Shown here piece after piece: positions 34,956-45,400 of a stretch of DNA of 64,000 bases. Positions within the stretch are counted from its first letter, which is position 1. Each line of letters starts with the position of its first letter. The notes beneath the pieces were generated by a model. The model ran no database searches. It was not told the DNA's origin and saw nothing but the letters and a program-made list of their open reading frames with translations. Made by a program: the position numbers and the translations under genes. This stretch comes from Nymphaea colorata (taxonomy: Eukaryota; Streptophyta; Magnoliopsida; Nymphaeales; Nymphaeaceae). Where the stretch lies: the NCBI RefSeq assembly GCF_008831285.2, contig NC_045150.1, positions 9,746,001-9,810,000 on the forward strand. The letters are read 5' to 3'.

Positions 34956-36621
34956 GTACAACCTCGCGATAGAGAACCAAACAGAGACATGAAATGTAAC
35001 TATTGACCTAGAAGTGTGGGTATCTTACTCTACGCAAAATTGCAGATAAACCAAAAGGCAAAAACAGAGACAGCAGATGCATAGTAAGGCTAACAGCCAA
35101 ATATTACAAGATATGACTCAATGCTTAGCCAAACCAACAGTTAGAATAATGTAATCACCACCAAAAATATCATGATATTTTTAAAAATATCGCAATATTA
35201 TCGAACAAATGAAAAACGATGAAAACAGGAAAAATACATGATATTTAAGAGAAAAAAAAGCCCAAATGAATTTATTGCAATTTTTCATGATTCTTTCATT
35301 TATTTTTTATTTTTTTTCATTTTTCAATTTTGTTCGTCATTTTATTTATTACTTTTGTCATTTTTACAAGATATTTTTTTATGTCTGCTTATTAGTTTCT
35401 TATTTATTTTATCTTTACCTAATATTTTGATATTTTATTCTTTTAAAAAACTTCAAGATTTTCTAGAGATTTTATCAAAGAAACAGCTTTGCCGAAAAAT
35501 ACCCAAGGAAAACCTCACAGGTAAGCACCCAAAAACAATAGCTGTGGCTATGGTATTAACAAGAATATACATTGACAAAGAACAAGAACATGCTAATAAC
35601 AATTTACAGAAAAGCCATCCAGAACGAGAAACCGCATACAGACCATACAAAGAGAAAAGAAAAAAATAACATAAACTATTAAAGACCTCAGACAGATGAC
35701 CACCAATTCTTCAGTTGCCAATGCTATGCGCATTTAGAGACGAACTATGATCCAGAAGAACCCTTAAGCACGAAATTGACAGGAAAGGGAATCGCTTAAA
35801 TCCAAAGGGTTGCAGGTGCATGAGCCTTTCACATACTTAGGTCGCAAATAATAAAACAATTCAACTCCAAACAGTTTCCACCACCAGGAATTTTTTAATC
35901 TGAATCACATGTTCCTTGATGACGAGGACTTGACTTTATGCCGTCAACTATATCCAGATGCCTCAACAAACACAAATGTTTGCCCCCTGTCCCAAGATGA
36001 AATTTCCCAGATTATCAAAGTTTTATGGAAAGTAGGTGCAGGCAAACACCACCGGAAAGGGATTGAGAAAACCCCCAAGAGGAAATCCAAGGAAAGAAAA
36101 TAACCATAAAAATAATCACTGCATCCTCGACCATGCAAACCATAATCAAATGATTGCCAATTCTCTGGCAGCTCCAGTATACAGGTTTAAACACCTAAAA
36201 CACACAACAAATCCCCATTCTTAAGCTAGTATCAACACGAAGTAACCTGACTCAATAACCAATTCCATTTCAAACAAGAAAGCAAAAAAGAGAAATTGTA
36301 GATCAATCAATATTAACGGTGCCACATGTATCGATTGAGCACTCAAGCACCACAATAAACCCATCAATAAAGAACTAACCAACGAGGCATAACAAGAACC
36401 GGTTAAGAGAAATTGGAATTCGGGAAGCGAAGATTACCGCAAATCTTTATGGGAGCCTCGAGCTCCAACAGATTAGGCTGGTTAAGAAATATTTCCTTCG
36501 CGGTCAGGCACAGCTGCCGGATTTCCGAATCCGTAATCTGCACCTGCTTCACCGTCCGGCTGTTCTTAGCGTCCAGTAGCCTCTTTATGACATCGTCGAG
36601 GACGCCGTCCTCCATAGACAT
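25614..36621 (-). CDS. Ser/Thr protein phosphatase PP1 catalytic subunit (3 exons resolved)
   Basis: Exon 1 is 36438-36621, exon 2 is 26136-26695 and exon 3 is 25614-25823; all junctions are GT-AG and in frame. Together they give 318 residues. PP1 is a metal-dependent phosphatase guided by regulatory subunits in nucleus and cytosol. Metal and catalytic residues are all present: GDIHG (Asp63, His65), GDYVDRG (Asp91), LRGNHE (Asn123), His172 in CMHGG and His247 in [16 protein letters not shown] follows in exon 3. The N-terminus is short, as in PP1 ([12 protein letters not shown]); ATG at 36615 is an alternative start. Exon 3 ends TPPRK at a clear donor, so a short last exon is missing from this model. 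Reading through that intron would add 19 residues to a stop at 25557. Intron 1 is about 9.7 kb and holds a copia element; intron 2 is 312 bp. Confidence 0.93.
26696..29465. other. PP1 intron 1, part left of the copia element
   Basis: Intron DNA with no gene. Around 27300-27800 and 28080-28450 there is moderately GC-balanced text that may be an old transposon remnant, but no domain can be read. ACC/ATC triplet runs lie at 28820-29010 and cause spurious His- or Val-rich frames. Confidence 0.5.
29471..29711 (+). repeat. 5' LTR of the copia element
   Basis: 241 bp, TGTTG to CAACA. It includes TTTAAATAA near 29600 as a possible TATA-like box, then a CT-rich stretch. It differs from the 3' LTR by A/C in GTTAGAG versus GTTCGAG, a GT deletion and a small change near its end. 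Confidence 0.95.
29712..29723 (+). promoter_or_regulatory. Primer-binding site of the copia element
   Basis: TGGTATCAGAGC directly follows the 5' LTR. It is the standard plant copia primer site, complementary to the 3' end of initiator tRNA-Met. Confidence 0.9.
29724..30790 (+). other. Copia leader region, gag missing
   Basis: Where gag should be there are about 1.1 kb without a recognisable nucleocapsid or gag domain. A short imperfect tandem repeat (TGGTGCTG and GATATTGTTGA words) lies at about 30590-30720. The sequence may be a replaced or scrambled leader. Confidence 0.5.
30840..31189 (+). pseudogene. Copia protease region
   Basis: The end of the gag-protease linker leads to [11 protein letters not shown], the aspartic protease active site (Asp-Ser-Gly). 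The frame is interrupted before it (stop near 30915) and after it (stop at 31187-31189), and then shifts into the integrase frame. Confidence 0.8.
31203..32640 (+). pseudogene. Copia integrase region
   Basis: Starts in the pre-integrase zinc motif (HLRLGHPS, then CEACQLGK) and continues into the integrase core. The three catalytic acidic residues are visible in [15 protein letters not shown] and [11 protein letters not shown]. The long frame runs on to 32771, but from about 32640 a one-base loss puts it out of frame with reverse transcriptase. Confidence 0.85.
32684..33105 (+). repeat. Tandem duplication (212 + 210 bp) within copia reverse transcriptase
   Basis: Two near-identical units start TGGGAATTGGTTGATCC at 32684 and 32896. 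They differ by a 2-bp GA indel and a few substitutions, one of which makes a TGA stop in unit 2 near 32944. Each covers the start of the reverse transcriptase domain ([12 protein letters not shown] to GTIRLIIS). The duplication prevents a single continuous domain. Confidence 0.95.
33004..34341 (+). pseudogene. Copia reverse transcriptase and RNase H, broken
   Basis: Frames at 33004-33306, 33331-33993 and 34018-34341 are the same frame interrupted by stops. The text includes [22 protein letters not shown] and the catalytic YVDDIILIG. RNase H is seen as [17 protein letters not shown] and, after a TGA at 33991-33993, AESEYRAM and [11 protein letters not shown]. Two in-frame stops (33304-33306 and 33991-33993) are simple nonsense changes. 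Confidence 0.9.
34340..34348 (+). promoter_or_regulatory. Polypurine tract of the copia element
   Basis: GAGGGAGAG lies immediately before the 3' LTR, at the usual position for plus-strand priming. Confidence 0.85.
34349..34592 (+). repeat. 3' LTR of the copia element
   Basis: 244 bp, TGTTG to CAACA, paired with 29471-29711. It is followed at once by the second ATAAT target copy. Confidence 0.95.
34598..36437. other. PP1 intron 1, part right of the copia element
   Basis: Contains a (GA)n run at 34919-34950 and an ATATC-rich stretch near 35165-35250. No gene is seen. The open frame at 35238-35669 is low-complexity and has no domain. Confidence 0.6.
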
Positions 36622-36705
36622 CGATCGCCTTCCCCCCGAAAAAAACGAAATATTTCGACAGAAAAATAAAAGGAGAAAAAGGACAACCCAGAAATAGCTA
36701 AACCC

Positions 36706-36754
<49 letters not shown>

Positions 36755-36960
36755 GGCGATAAAGGAATCTCGCCGCTGCGAGAAAAGGACGTAGAGTCTA
36801 ACGCCGCCGGAGACGGCCAACGGAGGCCGAATATTCCGGCGGCGCGTTTATCGCGACGGAGGAAATCTCGGGGAACGACCGCAAAAGAGTGCGATCGATA
36901 GATGGCGCCCCCTTTTATCTCGTCCATCCCCATTTTTCTCCCTTTCTTTGATTGGATTCT
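36622..36960 (-). promoter_or_regulatory. PP1 5' UTR and promoter region with (GA)n run
   Basis: The minus strand carries a (GA)n microsatellite (36709-36751 as TC on the plus strand) about 90 bases before the ATG. It is followed by a pyrimidine-rich leader. GA/CT tracts in leaders are common in plants. An open frame continues upstream in frame through the GA run (Glu-Arg repeats), but PP1 proteins do not carry such an extension. Confidence 0.5.
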
Positions 36961-37011
36961 TTGGAAGGAAAGACACGGCAAAAGGACGGTAACTCGGAAG
37001 TCAAGTACCAA

Positions 37012-38814
37012 ACCGTTCTATTCGTCATGTCAGACCACAAGAAAAAATCTCTAACCTTTCTTTCAGATCTTTTACCAAATAAATCCCAGGCTTATTCTTT
37101 GGATTCACCATATGGTCGTTCCCTCGTTCTGAGTCTCTTGGTCAATCCTGATCGCACATGGCCACGTCTCCATTAGGGCGGGCAAATTATCGTTTGTGGT
37201 CCGATCATTTTTGTAATTTGCAAAATAGTGACAACTTTTTTTACACTTTCCTTGAAAATTCATTCTATAGGGGCTATGTATACTGCCCTGCATACGATAT
37301 ATGTTGATATTATGTATAATGCCCTTGCTAAGTTAATTGGATGACCTCTCCCTTTTTCGAGTAAAACGCCTTCAGGCGACAATATCAAGCTACATTTCTA
37401 TTTTGTCATCATCATCCAAAGGTTTGAAGCAAGCTATATATCTTATGGTATACATCTTGTGAACTAAAAATGACCAAAATGCCTCAATTGACTGAATGAA
37501 AAGCATATGACGTATCCCCCATATAGGGGCAAAAGTGGCATGAAGCACTTTGACAGTGTCGTTCATCAGCATCCTAATTTCAAAACCAAAAGGTGGTCTT
37601 TAGCAATATTTCAAAAATTAGATGTGTTCATTTTTTCCTACAAAAGTTACAAATCTTGATTTTTCTATACTGCAAGAAACCAATTCATTTTGAAATTATG
37701 AGAAGTAAGCTCCAAAATGAAACTTTCATGCATGACTACGGCCGATGCTTATGGTAGTCAGTGAGCTTCAGTCAATTTCCTTAGCTCGGCAATTATGAGA
37801 AACCCAATAGATGGTGCAATTTTCCACTTAGAGGCCCCACCAGTCAATTAATAGCTCTCGGCAGGAAAAGTTGAAGGTCGGTTGGACTGTGTTCAGCTGT
37901 CGGAAGTTGAACCAAGAACTTCGCTCCCTTTGACTAGACCGTGCCATATAAATGCATAAACACTCGACTGTGACATGGGCCGCCTGTTGACAAATATAAT
38001 CTTATTTAGGCACCAACTCGAAATATGTTACGATCTTCTTTTATATATACGACACAAACTTTGCTTAATTTTCAATAAGAGGTTTGGTTGGATTTGTTTA
38101 ACTAATCAAATTTAAAGTCACGCGTGGGTCTAACGAAGCCGCAAAGAAGTTAGTACTCTTGGATATTTAAAAAATTGCAATTGCAAGTACTTTCCATTGG
38201 CAGAATTTGTGGAATGCTCTCAAACTTAGGGCTAAGTTGGATAATGGTCATATCAAAATGAGCCCACTTTGTTCAACTTGGTTTTAGATATTAGTGCCGC
38301 ACATTATTGAGCCAATGACGTAGCTAGTGAGGTCAAAAACCGAGACGTGTCAATCGCTGGTTGGTGGAAGTGGTTGAGTCAACCCGGTCAAGCTAATGTG
38401 GATTAACCTTTGATGGTGATAAGTGTGACCTTGATATGGATGTGACCTTGATCTGGATCGGGCGGCCGCTGGGTTAGAAATTTTTTGTTGAGACACTAAT
38501 TCAAAAAAAAATGTTCACTATTCAAATACATAATAAAATAATTGAGGGGTTCTAATATATAAATATATATAAATAAATAAATTTTGTAGAACTGTGTAGG
38601 CAATTGCCAACTCAAGCCCTATATGTTGTGGATATGCTGGTGCTAAGAAGACCAAAATAGCGGGCGAAAAACCTTGTTAATATCCCTCGATACAAGGCTC
38701 ATACATGTTTACGTTTTCTTATGTTTTAGATACAGTTAAAAATATTAAAATAGTTTTAAATTCAAGAAAAAGGAAATATAATAAAGATATAAACATTGAT
38801 ATGTATAGCAAGGA
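37012..38814. other. Intergenic, no gene seen
   Basis: Upstream of PP1. Short open frames only; no domain, RNA gene or clear transposon end was found. Confidence 0.5.
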
Positions 38815-39160
38815 TGTCAACAGCTCGGATTTAGGTTATATATACCCTTAATCATATTAGTTTTCTCAAATATTCACATGTTTAGTTTTCAATGAGGATT
38901 CAAATACAAATAAAGAAAAGTCATATTTGAATTTAAATCCAATTTTACAATCCAAATCTGATTTTATTTATATTTAACTCTAGATCTAAATTTTGAACCA
39001 AATTTTGTCACTTGTCAACATTAGATATAAAATATTTGTCTAAAAATAAATCTGATCCACCTCCGATCGAATATTTATGTATATCATAATTCGAATCTTA
39101 TTGAATGTCAGTTCTTAAATCCAAATCTGATCCAATTTCAAACAATATAAAGTTATGCAG
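38815..39160. repeat. GATCCAAAT-rich short repeat
   Basis: Dense in AATCCAAAT, TCTGAT and GATCCAAT-like words, resembling 6240-6610. Boundaries are not defined and it is non-coding. Confidence 0.4.
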
Positions 39161-40924
39161 GAGAAACCCAAAGTATTTAAAAAGTTTGATATAATATTTA
39201 TCACGTTCTGTTTGAGTATTTGATAAATCTCAGATTCTCAAACCTCTGGGTCGGGGTCATAAACCAGATTACTCGATATCAGCTAAAGTACCTTTTTATA
39301 TAATTTAATTGTTTAAATGTGATACCAAGAATGTTTTGACGAGAACCATACATAAAGTCAATCACTTTTTGAGTTTAAAGTATGTATATAGTAACAAAAA
39401 ATGAACAGATCAAATAACATCAAAGTTTTTATAGTAGAAAATACAGTGTTTTCTTAAACACAACTTAAATTAAGACATATTTATGTTGAATTAGTGTTTG
39501 TAAACATACTAAAATGTTCATATTTTGTTTAAAATATTTTTTAACAAGAATTTAAGAGCTCCGGTTTTCCTGTTTGGCTTCGATGGAAAATTAACAACTC
39601 TCTGGACTTGATAGAAATAATTTTATAGACTTTTTTTGTTAACCATGAAATGGTTGTTTTTGACAATGAAAACAAGTTAGTTGTATCCTTAGAATCGCCT
39701 GTTCTTCTGACGCAGTCATAGAAAAAACATCATTTTCATTTAAAATTGGTGCCTTTTTAGTGGGATTTTGTTAACACAAGTACACCATTTTCTTTTTCCT
39801 TGATATTATGTCACTCCTAGGATTTAAGTGCATGATAAGGCATACAAAGTAGAAGGGCAATTGTGTTCATATAAAATGTGTATATGCATTTTTTCTTATG
39901 TGCACTTAGGAGAAGCCTTTTTTGGTAAAACTCCCAAGATTATATTTCTTATGCTGGTAAGGTTTTGGCTGAACCTTAGACAGAGCCGAAATATATTTTT
40001 CAACTTGAGTATTGTGTTTGTTACTATTTGCACGTTTAAAGGGTAATACATAAAGAGTATGACAAAGACCATGAGATTCTAACCTTGAACTAAAAGTGTG
40101 GGCATCACCAGCCTTGCTATCTGCCTGAAGCAAAAGGTGTATTTGTTTAGTAACTTAATTTATAATCAACATTGTGCCACTTCTCGTGCTCTAAACAGTT
40201 TATTTAAATTGCATGCAGCTCAAAACCACAAAAATGTATATGGTAAGAAGATAAGTCAAGTTATATTTTGAAAGAAACGCTGTGTCACAAAAAAATGTTC
40301 AAAGATGTATGAACACTAAATTTGATTGCACGAGAAGGGGGTGGGTGCAGGGGCAGTGGTTTTTAAGGAGGGCCGAATTATAGTTTCAAAATTTTGGTAG
40401 TTTGGAGACGGTATGAGGTTGGCAAACACGAGAGGGAGTCCGACGAGTAGATCCATCAAAGACTTCGGAATGGGCTGGACCTTGCCCACCTCTGTTCTGT
40501 TGTTTCTAGCGGAGGTCTCTCTAATACAGCCAATTCTAGTCACCATTTGTTCCATTATCTCATCGAATAACAATTTGGTATTTACAAAGAAGGAACGGAG
40601 AACCAGTAAATACTTTTGCTATGAAGAAGGGTTGTGATAAGAAATGTTCAATTTTTCGCGCGCAGATCCCAAATATCATATTTCAAAATTTTTACATAAG
40701 ATACATATTACATGTAATTTTTTTTATTATTATTTTTCTAATGGGGCCTCGGGTGTGTATAGGTAGGCTCACATGGTCTAAAAATGTAATGATCTCTAGT
40801 GATATCATATAACATTAAAACCAATCGTTAGTAGTAGGGAAGTCACTTTAACACAAATTGTAACTTGTTCATAAAATGAACTAGACCTATGTTTGAACTT
40901 TCATACAAGTGCATGTAAGACTAA
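39161..40924. other. Intergenic, no gene seen
   Basis: AT-rich. Around 40330-40760 there is hAT-like wording (GGTGCAGGGGCAG on the left, TGGGGCCTCGGGTG on the right), possibly an old element, but no target duplication is seen. No gene is supported. Confidence 0.45.
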
Positions 40925-41088
40925 GAGGTCATTTTGACAGTGTATGGACATTATGTGAGTCTCCTATGAATCTACCCAAAAATATTGGAAGGATTCTTAA
41001 ACACTAATTCTAGTGTTCCATGAATCTACTTAATTTTTTTGGGCAGACTCAAAACAGTTCATAAGTGTTTTTACTGTCAAACAGCCCC
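40925..41088. mobile_element. Tourist-like MITE, 164 bp
   Basis: The left end GAGGTCATTTTGACAGT and the complement of the right end, GGGGCTGTTTGACAGT, are imperfect inverted repeats. The element is flanked by TAA on both sides (40922-40924 and 41089-41091). A 3-bp TAA duplication fits the PIF/Harbinger group. Confidence 0.65.
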
Positions 41089-41215
41089 TAAAGCAAGCTA
41101 CTATGTTAGGTTGTCGACTATTAGGGCTTCAATTATGGGTAAACGCTCTGACGCATAAAAACTTGAGCTTGGCTTGGCCATACTCATTTGTTTAATGGAC
41201 TTGATTCAGGTGGAC

Positions 41216-41574
41216 TAGGGGTAAGCCTCGGTATCGAGCCGGGCTGCCGCCAGGTATCCGGTACCTGGCCGGGAAAAACAAGACCCTGGCTGGCCCGACT
41301 TGTTATCGGGCCGGCCCGAGTGGGCCCGATAAGCCTGATCAAGCTCGATAATGATTTTTTTATTTTTTTTAAATTTATATATGTACATATTTATAATATT
41401 TTATTACAATTGATTATTTTTAGGTATTATTTTATATTATATATATATATTTTTTAATATAATCGGGCCGGGCTCGGGTTTGAGGCCGGGCCCGGGCCTG
41501 AGTTTTAGATGTTGTGGTGGCCCGAGACTGACTCGTTGCCTGGCCGGGCTGGCCCGACCCCAGGCTTAACTATA
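41216..41574. mobile_element. GGGCC-rich inverted-repeat element
   Basis: GC-rich arms full of GGCCCGA and CGGGCC words flank an AT-rich core (about 41350-41460). The ends TAGGGGTAAGCCTCGG and, complemented, TATAGTTAAGCCTGGGG are similar. This layout is typical of a short non-autonomous plant transposon. Target duplication is unclear. Confidence 0.6.
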
Positions 41575-42429
41575 GGAGTCTCTTAGGATTATGTTCAAGG
41601 TTCAAAACCAACTGAAAACAAAGCTATTTAAAAATTTGACAACGTGTGGGCTGGTGCATTAATTATATATATATATATATATATATAAAAGTGTTATGAA
41701 AATTTCCTACCACTGAATTTGACCGTTTATAGTCAAAATGAACACACACTTCACCAATTAACCAAAGGCTCTACCTATCGTATCAAATTGAGTTAGGTTT
41801 GGGTCCAAGCTCTAGCTTCATCATAGAGATGTTGAAACCCGACCCGAAATAGATCCAAACCTAAGTTCAATATTTTTCTAGTCTCCGATGAGAAGATCCG
41901 ATCTCTCTCCGTCTCTCTTTCTCTCGGGAAAACGCAATTGCCGGCTTCCAAGCACAGACGGAACGACCGGGGGAGGGGAGGGAATGCCACCGTGGCGCCT
42001 CGCATCTCCGTAAGGACGGCCTCTTGCCTCTTTTCCGCCGTCCGATCGAGATCGCTCTGGCGCGCGCCGAATTCCAGTCTTCACAACTCACGACTCCTTA
42101 AACGGCTTCCTTCCGAACGGCCGTGTTCTCCCTGCGGCAGAATTCCGTCCCTGATTTCGTCCTGCCCGCCGGAGAAAGGGAGGAAGACAGTTCCGTTCCG
42201 TTCTTTCCTTCCTTCCCATTCTCTCTCTATGATGGTGTCGAATAGTGTTTTCGAGGGACGGTGGTTCGATTTGTTGGAGGTTGATGGATTCTGCGAAGGT
42301 TGCAGTGACCTAGAAGGAAGGGAGTGCCGGAATTGGATGATCATTCGGTTTCCTGGAGACGTTTCCGGCCGGAGATAGTGAGAGTTGGGTTTTGGGACGT
42401 GTTTGATTGACCATCTTGGCGTTGGTGGG
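41575..42429 (+). promoter_or_regulatory. Promoter and 5' UTR region of the 42430-47360 gene
   Basis: An (AT)n run at about 41664-41690 is followed, from about 41880, by CG-rich and CT-rich DNA typical of a plant gene start. CT-rich leader sequence runs up to the ATG. Several open frames here lie on both strands with no domain. I cannot place the transcription start. Confidence 0.45.
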
Positions 42430-45400
42430 ATGGATGCCGTCGAGCTGCCGTTGCCGGCGGACGTGGTAGTGTCGAAGATTCTCGGGAAGGATGGGTTCAC
42501 TCGGAGAGTGGTTGACATCGAGGAGCCGGCAATGAGGTTTCAGGTTGCTGGGGATTCGTCGGGCTTCGGTGGCCTTTCTGTTGCTGGGACTTCTAGCTCT
42601 TCTGGTGCAAGTAAGCTTTCTCTTTGATTTGGAACTGGGCGAATTTTTTGGTTAGAATGAACAACTAGTTCCCTTTATCGTCTTCTTCATGTATTTTGAC
42701 TTAGGCTTGGTGGAAGCGGTAATTGATACATCGAAAAAATGGCTGTTGGTCCCATTATTTTTTCCCGAAGCATTTGAAATTTTGAAGTGATTTTGGTGGT
42801 ATTTCACTAAAGTAGTTCTGTTCAATTTGCGTACAGACTATGCATGTAAATGAAGGGTCTTTCTTGGTAGGTTTTTCATGGGTGTTTGGTGCTGTTCATT
42901 CGGAGGTTGAACAATGTTCAAATTCAATAACGGTTTATTCTTGTTAGAGACTTAGAGTGCGGTTAATGTGGATAATTCATAACATAGTGGGACTGTAATG
43001 TGTCTGAAAAAGGTTGATATATTTCGACCTGTAATCAAATTTTAAGGCTACAAGTCCATGGAGTCGTTTTTGCTAGGTGTGCGGTGTCTGTGTGAATGAA
43101 TTTCATTCTTCTGTTCCCTAATCAGAGTTGATGATGCTAAAGCTGACGATCACCTCGTGATAATTTGAGCCATGGCACGGAGTACCAGCATGTAAGGAGC
43201 ATGTTAGTCCTTGAAATATAGTGGCAAGCTTGTCGTCAGCAGTCAAACACCCGTTCTCTCTCTTTCTTTCTGAGTGTGTGTGTGTGGCTTTTCCTGAAGA
43301 GAACGTGCTGTATATTTGAAATGTTCCTTTCTGTGTTAAAATCAGACAACCCATTCATGTTTCTAATGTTTGCTTCAAACTTTTCTTATTGTGGCAGAGA
43401 CAAAGTGTGCTTCACGTTGTTCCACTTCAAAACTGGTTTCCAGAATTGGCAAGAACAATGACGTTAATGTGCGTGCAATTGCATCCCCCTCCACTTGTCA
43501 AGATCACAGTGAGCAACATCCGTGTGAAGAAACAAATAATGTTCTTCCAAGTGCATCTGATGTTTCAATGAAAAAGATTCACAGGAAGGCAGAGAAACTA
43601 CCAACAAGTAGTAACCCTGCTGTTAAGAAACCCAGGACTGGTGGCATTGAAGATTCTCCGTGTCCTGCTGGAGCAGATGGTAAAAATTCAATATAAAGAG
43701 AGACTAAGTATTTGCTTATCCCGTGCACAACTTTAATATATGAAAAAGGATCAGGTCCAAGGCTTCTGGGACGGATAATGGTCCAAGGTGCTTTGGAGTT
43801 TGGAAATCATTCATCATCGTGATGAAGAACTCCCAAAATCTTACCATGTGTACGCAAAATTTATATCCATCTATTTTATCGTTCTGCCCGTTCAAACCAA
43901 TGGCTTAAAAAGTTTATGGGGTCTATCTTTGGGAAGATCAAAACAGTTTCTGGGAGCTGCACAACTAAATGAAGGGTGTCTTCTGAAGGTGCTTTTGATA
44001 ACTTTCGTCATTTGATAACCTTTGTCCAGATTCTGGAACTGATTCACTCATATTTTATCAGCTATACTCCCAGTGCAGACTCTTAAGGTTTTCATGCTTG
44101 TAAATTTTCCGGCAAATTAAATATGTGAATGGCAGGAAGTGTGTACTGCATTCCTAGGAGCTGTTTGTCTTAGTGATGGATGGTGGTCCAAGGTGCCTTT
44201 GACAGCTTTCTGTCCAAGGTCTTGGACCTGATCCCTTCGTTTTTTTTATCAGCTATACTGATGGTGCAAACTCTTCAGGTCTTTGTGCTTGTGAATTTGT
44301 AGACATAAAAGATGTAAATGGCAGGAGGTGCCTAATTCATTTATTTGTTTATTTATCAATCAAGCAGCATCTATCATGTTGCACTTGTCCACTACCATTA
44401 CTATTTATACACATGAACACAAATGCACACTGACATACACATACGCAATGATACAATATATTCTAATCTAGAGAATTATTTCCATCTTCCTTTGGCATAT
44501 ATTTAATTGGTCAATGCCTGCTGCCAGGCATGGTATGCCCTTGTTCTCACAGCTTTAATTGGTTTCAACTAATTTCCAGCAAAAACTGGACCAGTAAAGT
44601 TGAAGCATGGGATACATGGTCAAAGAGGTGAGAAGAGAAATTCCAGAATGCTTGTGAGGGCAAGAAATGATGCTTGGAGCGGGAAGGTGCGCATGGCTGG
44701 CTCCAGTGCTATGATGGGTGGGAGTAACATTCTTGGTATGGCATTCACAAAGTGACCTGATTATTCTAACTTTTCTGTATGTTTTCCATTGTTGCAAGTG
44801 TTTCACTCTCTTTCCTCTTTTTGAACGAGTTACTTTGTCATCTGTACATCTGGACATTCTTGAACTTTCTAAAAGTTTAAAATTCCCAATTTTTTTCTGC
44901 TTCACTTTTTGTGTAGGAAACATCAAACATGATGCTATTCAACTGTTTTTTTTTTAAGTGATTTATATAATTTTTTTTGCAAAAATGCTGTTGGTTTCTC
45001 GAGTTTCAATTTATTTCTCCAGGCTGTGTTTGGCAGAACAGAATTTATTGTAGAAATGGCACAGTTTCCTTCTTTTAGTAAGTCATTTTTCATCATTTCC
45101 CATGCCTATCTTTTTGGAAACTGTACACATTTCCCTACTTGTTTCAGGGATCTATGGCCTCAAGTCAGGGTCCCATGACATCACAAGGTATATGGATGAT
45201 CTTTCCATAAGTGACCTGTTTGATGAAAACCACAGAAATCATACCAGTCAATGTAAAGGAAAAAGAGGCATAGATGGAAAGCACAACATTATGCCTGCTG
45301 TTAGAAGAGCATGTTCTCTCCTTCCAACCTCTTCCGGTGCATATTCTACTTTGGCTGATGCTGCAACCAAGATCACTGAGAAACAAGAACCATCGTGCCA

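Noticed and set aside
35238-35669. 143-codon frame in PP1 intron 1
   Set aside because: Phe/Leu-rich text from T-rich intron DNA followed by Lys-rich text; no domain.
36403-37011. A 202-codon frame extending PP1 exon 1 upstream through Glu-Arg repeats
   Set aside because: The extension runs through the GA microsatellite in the leader, and known PP1 catalytic subunits have short N-termini.
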